Source: Armatimonadaceae bacterium
Lineage (GTDB): Bacteria; Armatimonadota; Armatimonadia; Armatimonadales; Armatimonadaceae
DNA: 17,939 nt
Assembly: GCA_030446525.1 (NCBI GenBank)
Contig: JAUJNC010000208.1
Span: forward strand, 1 to 17,939
Direction of reading: 5' to 3'
The translations under genes and the position numbers were made by a program. Under the pieces are notes generated by a model. The model was not told the DNA's origin. It ran no database searches and saw only the letters and a program-made list of their open reading frames with translations. The stretch's first letter is position 1; each line of letters opens with the position of its first letter. Positions 14,351 through 17,939 of this stretch are shown here, piece after piece.

Positions 14351-15065
14351 ATGAGCGACGAGGCCCGCAAGTTCGACCCGGCACGCCACCTCGGCAGCTA
14401 CGGGGCAAGGGCGGCAGCGACGACTATCTCGACGTGAAATGGCGCCTGGTGTGGTTGCGCACGGAACACCCCGACGCCCACATCAGCACCGAGGAAGTCA
14501 ACAGCGGCGCCGACTGGGCGCGCTTCAAGGCCACGGTCAGTATCCCCGGCGGCGGCTCCGCGACCGGCCACGGCTCGAACGGCCAAGGACTTCGCCGACT
14601 TCTACGAGAAGGCCGAGACGAAGGCGCTGGGCCGGGCGCTGGCCGCCCTCGGCCTGGGACGCAGTTCACCGGCGACGACCTGTACGAAGGCGACCGGCTG
14701 GCGGACAGCCCGTAGAGCGCCCCCAGCGCCCCCAGGAGCGCCGCGACGCCCCCGCCCGCTCCACGACACCGCCCGCGCCCAGCGCCTGGCGCTCACGCAG
14801 CCCGCACCGCGGGCGCCACCACGCCCCCGGCCGCGCCGGTGCCACCGTCGGCGCGGCCACCACCAACGCCACCGAGCGGCAAATCAAGTTCATCCGCGCG
14901 CTCGCGACGCGGCCGGACTCGACAGGCCGGAGCTGGACGAGGAATCACGGAAGCGCTTCGGCGCGGCGGTAGACGACAACCGGCACGACGCGAGCGGAGC
15001 TGCTGGAAGTGCTGCAGCGGCGTCGGGCGCAGCGCCTCGACGCGCGGGAGAGGGTGACGCTATGA
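14351..15065 (+). CDS. Single-strand-annealing / ERF-like recombination protein, frameshifted (about 237 aa)
   Basis: Probably promotes annealing of complementary single strands in phage recombination. The trace starts MSDEARKFDPARHL, then LDVKWRLVWLRTEHPDAHIS, then WARFKATVSIPGGGSATG, KDFADFYEKAETKALGRALA followed by ALGLG and TQFTGDDLYEG, a Pro/Arg-rich linker, and a C-terminal domain ATERQIKFIRALATR, LDEESRKRFGAAV and LLEVLQRRRAQRLDARER. A beta-rich core followed by an AETKALGRALAALG helix is the pattern of ERF/Sak/Rad52-like annealers, and the tail resembles the ATxRQ...LTRxEA domain often attached to them. Stop overlaps the methylase ATG. Family assignment is by pattern only; a plain DNA-binding protein is the alternative. 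Confidence 0.55.
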
Positions 15066-16222
15066 CGCGAGACACCATCGAGGTGCAGACGGGCGAACTG
15101 CTCCATGCGTTTACGCGCGCGGAACTGGCCGCCGAGCGCATCCTCCGGCGAATACCTGAAATGTCGCGCGACGAGCGTATGGCGACGTTCTCCGTCGCGG
15201 ACACGAACGGCACAAGAAGCTGGATGATCAAGCCTGCATCATGGCGGCCAGGTTCGACGAGTCGAACTACGGCGACTGGCGCGTACCTCACGCTCGCCGG
15301 ATTACATGGCGTGAGTGCCCGCTACTACGTCCCTGCTGGCGCTCGTGTGGAACACGTTCTTCGCATTCCGTCCTGGGACGGAATTTCACTCACCGAGTTC
15401 AGTTGGTATCGCGGCGCGGCGGAAGCGGCGGGCGGGGACCGCAAACGTGCGCTGGCGCTCCTGGCGGAAGCGCAGGACCGCAAGGCGGCGGACCCGACCT
15501 ACTCCGTCACCGATTTCCGCCTCGACCTCTCCGCCGGCATGCCGCCGCCCCGAAAACTCACCCCCGTCTACCGCGAAGAACCCGCGGAACGTCCGGCGCC
15601 GACCGTCGGCTTGCCCGTCGTCCTGGACTGGATCGCCGCGCACCCCGAGGCGGCGGAGACGATCCAGCAACAAGCGGCGACGACCAAAGAGAACCACCAG
15701 CTCATCAACGCCAGCGGCAACAACGAGTGGTACACCCCGCGCCCGTTCCTCGACGCGGCGCACGAGCTGATGGGCAGCATCGACCTCGACCCGGCCAGCA
15801 ACGAGCGGGCGAACCTGATCGTGCGGGCGCGGCGCTTCTTCACCATCGAGGACGACGGCCTCGCCCAGCCGTGGGCGGGGCGCGTCTGGCTCAACCCGCC
15901 CTACGGCACCGCGGACGGCGAGAGCAATCAGGCGCGCTGGAGCCGGCGCCTGCTGGCCGAGTACCGCGCCGGCCGCGTCTCCGAGGCGATCCTGCTGGTG
16001 AACGCCGTGACCGGCAATACCTGGTTCAGCCCGCTCAAACAGTTCCCGATCTGCTTCCCGGACAGCCGCATCCGCTTCTACAACGCCGACACCGCGCCCG
16101 GCCAGCCGACCCACTCCAACGCGCTCATCTACTTCGGGCCGAACGTGGCCGGGTTCGAGGCCATCTTCGCGCGCTTCGGCGCGGTGCTGGCGACGCGGGG
16201 GGTGTGGGATGGCGCTCGCTAA
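15062..16222 (+). CDS. Phage Dam-family DNA N6-adenine methyltransferase with long N-terminal region (386 aa)
   Basis: Residues about 218-375 are a DNA-N6-adenine methyltransferase of the phage Dam type: NNEWYTPRPF (220-229), IDLDPAS (240-246), FTIEDDGLAQPW and the catalytic NPPYG (278-282). It would use S-adenosylmethionine to methylate adenine. The N-terminal 200 residues are unusually long for this family. Residues 103-155 (LTEFSWYRGAA, RALALLAEAQ, VTDFRLDL) have the helical rhythm seen in ParB-like or Dam-associated DNA-binding regions. Residues about 51-73 are doubtful: G/C third positions fall there, and the next frame (KKLDDQACIMAARFDES) is better, so two compensating indels near 15215 and 15280 are likely. 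Start and stop overlap the neighbours (ATGA; 14 bases with the nuclease). Confidence 0.85.
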   Translation: MTRDTIEVQTGELLHAFTRAELAAERILRRIPEMSRDERMATFSVADTNGTRSWMIKPASWRPGSTSRTTATGAYLTLAGLHGVSARYYVPAGARVEHVLRIPSWDGISLTEFSWYRGAAEAAGGDRKRALALLAEAQDRKAADPTYSVTDFRLDLSAGMPPPRKLTPVYREEPAERPAPTVGLPVVLDWIAAHPEAAETIQQQAATTKENHQLINASGNNEWYTPRPFLDAAHELMGSIDLDPASNERANLIVRARRFFTIEDDGLAQPWAGRVWLNPPYGTADGESNQARWSRRLLAEYRAGRVSEAILLVNAVTGNTWFSPLKQFPICFPDSRIRFYNADTAPGQPTHSNALIYFGPNVAGFEAIFARFGAVLATRGVWDGAR

Positions 16223-16763
16223 GACGTTCGCCGAGCAACTGGCCTTCGGCCAGATCGCCGAGAGCGCCATCGCCCGCTGGCTGCGCCGCGCCTACGGGTG
16301 CAGCGTCCTGCCGGTGTACGAGACGGAACTGGACACCGGCAAGGGGCCGCGCTTCTTCACCCCGGACGAGGAGATCGTCGCCCCCGACATGCTGGTGCTG
16401 AAGAACGGGCGCGTCTTCTGGATCGAGGCCAAGCACAAGGACGTGTTCTCCTGGCACCGGCTCACGCGGCGGTGGGTGACGGGGATCGATCTGCACCACT
16501 ACCACCAGTACCTGCGGATCGCCGAGGGCTTCCCCTACCCGGTGTTCCTGCTGTTCCTGCACCGGCGCGACGAGGCGGCCGACCGCCGGCCGGACGAGCC
16601 GTGGCCCTGCCCGACCGGGCTGTTCGGCCAGGAACTGCGGTGGCTGTCGCGCCGGGAGAACCACCGCAGCGCGCAGTGGGGGCGGCACGGCATGGTGTAC
16701 TGGGCGCACGACACGCTGCGCCGGTTCGCCACGCTCGATGAAGTGCGCGCCGCGGGCGCCTAG
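16209..16763 (+). CDS. PD-(D/E)XK nuclease-like protein (184 aa)
   Basis: Residues 18 (Glu in IAESAIARWLRRAYG), 60 (Asp in VAPDMLVL), 73 and 75 (Glu and Lys in FWIEAKHK) form the E...D...ExK pattern of the restriction-endonuclease-like fold. Strands around LVLKNG, VFWIEAK and YPVFLLFLHRR fit its core. Such proteins resolve branched DNA, trim ends or act as VRR-type nucleases in phages; the exact substrate is unknown. The ATG lies 14 bases before the methylase stop, so the two are coupled, which would also suit a modification-linked nuclease. Clean frame, G/C third positions. Confidence 0.7.
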   Translation: MALAKTFAEQLAFGQIAESAIARWLRRAYGCSVLPVYETELDTGKGPRFFTPDEEIVAPDMLVLKNGRVFWIEAKHKDVFSWHRLTRRWVTGIDLHHYHQYLRIAEGFPYPVFLLFLHRRDEAADRRPDEPWPCPTGLFGQELRWLSRRENHRSAQWGRHGMVYWAHDTLRRFATLDEVRAAGA

Positions 16764-16775
16764 AGAGGGAACGAC

Positions 16776-17546
16776 GTGGCGTGGATCGAGAGTCACCAGG
16801 CGCTGGGGCGCCACCCCAAGACCCGCAAGGCCGCGCGCCTGGCGGGCGTGTCCGTCGTGACGATGGTGGGCCACCTGCATTTCCTGTGGTGGTGGTCGCT
16901 CGACTTCGCCCAGGACGGCGACCTCGCGCGCTACGACGACGACGAGATCGCGGAGGCCGCCGCCTGGGAGGGCGACCCGGAGGGGTTCGTCGCCGCGCTG
17001 CTGGCGGCCGGGTTCATTGACGAGGGCCGCGCGCTGCACGACTGGGACGACTACGCCGGGAAGCTGGTCGAGCAGCGCCGCGCCAACGCCGACCGCCAGA
17101 AACGGCACCGCGAGCGCCACAAGGACGTGACGTCACAGCCGCCCGCCGAACCCGTAACCGTTACGTCACCGTCACGTAATGGGGCTACCGTACCCAACCC
17201 AACCGTACCCAACAGGACAGAACAGGACCGTACCAGGGCTGGGGGCGCTGCGGCGCCCGACGCGCGCAAGCGCGCGACCCGCCTGCCGCAGGACTTCCCC
17301 CTCACCGACGAGCGGCGCGCGTTAATCCGCCGCGAGCGGCCCGACCTGGACCCGGAGTGGTTCCACGACGAGTTCTGCAGCTACTGGCGCGGGTCGGGGC
17401 AGCCGAAGGTGGACTGGGACCAGACCTACCGCAACGGCCTGCTGAAAGCGAAGGGGCCGCCGCGCGCCGTCCGCGACCGCGCCGACCCGACCGCCATGCC
17501 CGCCCGCACCGCCCGCAACATCCGCATCCTGCAGGAGAGCGACTGA
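16776..17546 (+). CDS. DnaD/O-like phage replication initiator (256 aa)
   Basis: Probable replisome organiser that binds the phage origin and brings in the helicase loader. Start GTG 16776 with GAGAGGG eight bases upstream. Residues 1-95 look like a winged-helix N-terminal domain (WIESHQALGRHPKTRKAARL, MVGHLHFLWWWSLDFAQDG, FIDEGRALHDWDDYAGKL). Residues 100-115 are a basic helix (RRANADRQKRHRERHKD), residues 116-165 a polar linker rich in Thr/Pro/Asn, and the C-terminus (LDPEWFHDEFCSYWRGSG, WDQTYRNGLLKAK) has the W-D-xx-[FY]RN-x-L motif common in phage replication proteins. The linker is encoded by repeat-rich DNA (see the origin entry). The next gene overlaps the stop (ATGA). Confidence 0.7.
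   Translation: MAWIESHQALGRHPKTRKAARLAGVSVVTMVGHLHFLWWWSLDFAQDGDLARYDDDEIAEAAAWEGDPEGFVAALLAAGFIDEGRALHDWDDYAGKLVEQRRANADRQKRHRERHKDVTSQPPAEPVTVTSPSRNGATVPNPTVPNRTEQDRTRAGGAAAPDARKRATRLPQDFPLTDERRALIRRERPDLDPEWFHDEFCSYWRGSGQPKVDWDQTYRNGLLKAKGPPRAVRDRADPTAMPARTARNIRILQESD
17127..17234 (+). other. Candidate replication origin: palindromes and iterons inside the initiator gene
   Basis: Within the linker-coding part of the initiator are GTGACGTCAC (perfect palindrome, 17127-17136), GTAACCGTTAC (17154-17164), TTACGT/ACGTAA arms (17161-17166 and 17174-17179), ACCGTACCCAAC twice (17187-17198 and 17202-17213, 15-bp period) with a third ACCGTACC at 17227-17234, and AACAGGAC twice (17211-17218 and 17221-17228). 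This stretch is also poorer in G+C than the gene around it. Iterons inside the initiator gene are the known layout of the lambda O origin. That this is an origin is inference. Confidence 0.5.
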
Positions 17547-17939
17547 TGGACGCCCGTGACTTCAAGGGCCACGTGATGCTGCTGGCCGAGGCCACCAACA
17601 AAGACCTCTCCGCGCCCCTGGTGAAGCTGTGGCAGAGCAAGTACCAGGACGTGCCCGACGACCTGCTGCTGGCGGCGTTCGCGCGGGCGGTGGACACCTG
17701 CAAGTTCTTCCCCTCGCCCGCCGAGTTCAACGACCTGCTGGCCGGGGTGCGCCGCGCGGCGGACGGCCTGCCCGACCCGGAGCAGCGCACCGCCACCCTG
17801 CTCCGCAAGCTCGCCCGCTACAACCCCGACACCGGGCTGGTGAACGACGGGACGCGGGGGCTGGTGGTGGTGGGCGAGGGCCAGCCGTCGGGGTTCGACG
17901 CCGACGAGTTGGCGGTGCTGGACGAGCACGGCGGACTCT
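17546..17939 (+). CDS. Helicase-loader-like protein, truncated by right edge (131 codons visible)
   Basis: The ATG overlaps the stop of the replication initiator and the frame is open to the end of the window. The visible part reads MDARDFKGHVMLLAEATNKD, LVKLWQSKYQDVPDDLLLAA, FARAVDTCKFFPSPAEFNDL and, further on, LLRKLARYNPDTGLVNDG. The helical W..KY.D.P...L..AF.......FFPSPAE pattern resembles the N-terminal domain of phage helicase loaders and the G39P-type loader/inhibitor family. Together with its place after a DnaD/O-like gene, a role in loading the replicative helicase is likely but not proven. The C-terminal part is missing, so a fusion cannot be excluded. Confidence 0.6.
   Translation, partial: MDARDFKGHVMLLAEATNKDLSAPLVKLWQSKYQDVPDDLLLAAFARAVDTCKFFPSPAEFNDLLAGVRRAADGLPDPEQRTATLLRKLARYNPDTGLVNDGTRGLVVVGEGQPSGFDADELAVLDEHGGL

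Noticed and set aside
4240..15285. Decayed prophage with pseudogenes or programmed frameshifting
   Set aside because: Every gene is affected with single-base shifts and without accumulated stop or missense damage, while flanking genes are intact; sequencing indels are simpler. Programmed shifts do not occur this often.
1..17939. tRNA genes, rRNA, transposons or insertion sequences
   Set aside because: No cloverleaf with a TTCGA-type loop, no transposase motifs and no terminal inverted repeats with target duplications were found by reading; the only recombinase is the phage serine integrase.

Overview
The window is a dense, high-GC (about two-thirds G+C by eye) stretch of a temperate tailed-phage genome, free or as a prophage. 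The diagnostic genes are a large terminase, a portal protein, a virion-type M23 peptidase, a large serine recombinase, an XRE repressor, a phage-type adenine methyltransferase and a replication module. The host cannot be named from the sequence. Codon use and proline-rich, zinc-ribbon small proteins fit a high-GC bacterium such as Chloroflexota or Actinomycetota, but this is an inference.

Layout. Two divergent transcription units meet near 11.80-11.91 kb. To the left, on the minus strand, comes first a lysogeny block: XRE repressor, a hypothetical gene, a small membrane protein and a serine recombinase (11.80 down to 9.35 kb). Directly after the recombinase stop lies a 36-bp near-symmetric element (9311-9346) that looks like a serine-integrase attP. 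Then comes the packaging and structural block: small terminase, large terminase, a small membrane protein, four small or medium unknowns, the portal, a run of small unknowns, two probable virion proteins, a CPxC/proline-tyrosine protein, a lysozyme-like plus M23 endopeptidase, and a CxxC protein (9.16 kb to the left edge). No major capsid protein was recognised. To the right, on the plus strand, is the early unit: a ribbon-helix-helix-like regulator, several small unknowns (three with near-identical 5' ends), an annealing-type recombination protein, a Dam-family methyltransferase fused to a long N-terminal region, a PD-(D/E)XK nuclease-like protein, a DnaD/O-like replication protein carrying iteron-like repeats inside its gene, and a truncated helicase-loader-like gene at the right edge.

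Sequence quality. From about 4.24 kb to about 15.28 kb almost every gene is interrupted by one-base frame changes, on average about every 100-150 bp, while 1-4.24 kb and 15.3-17.94 kb are clean. Protein similarity continues smoothly from frame to frame, all genes are hit alike, and stop-start overlaps (ATGA or GTGA) at the gene ends are intact. This points to uncorrected indels in the assembly rather than gene decay. Genes in that interval are therefore given as whole spans, joined across frames.

How the parts work together. The repressor and the divergent regulator would set the lysis-lysogeny decision at the palindromic promoter region. The recombinase would integrate and excise at the attP-like site. 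The early unit would handle recombination, methylation and replication initiation. The leftward late unit would package DNA and build the virion.
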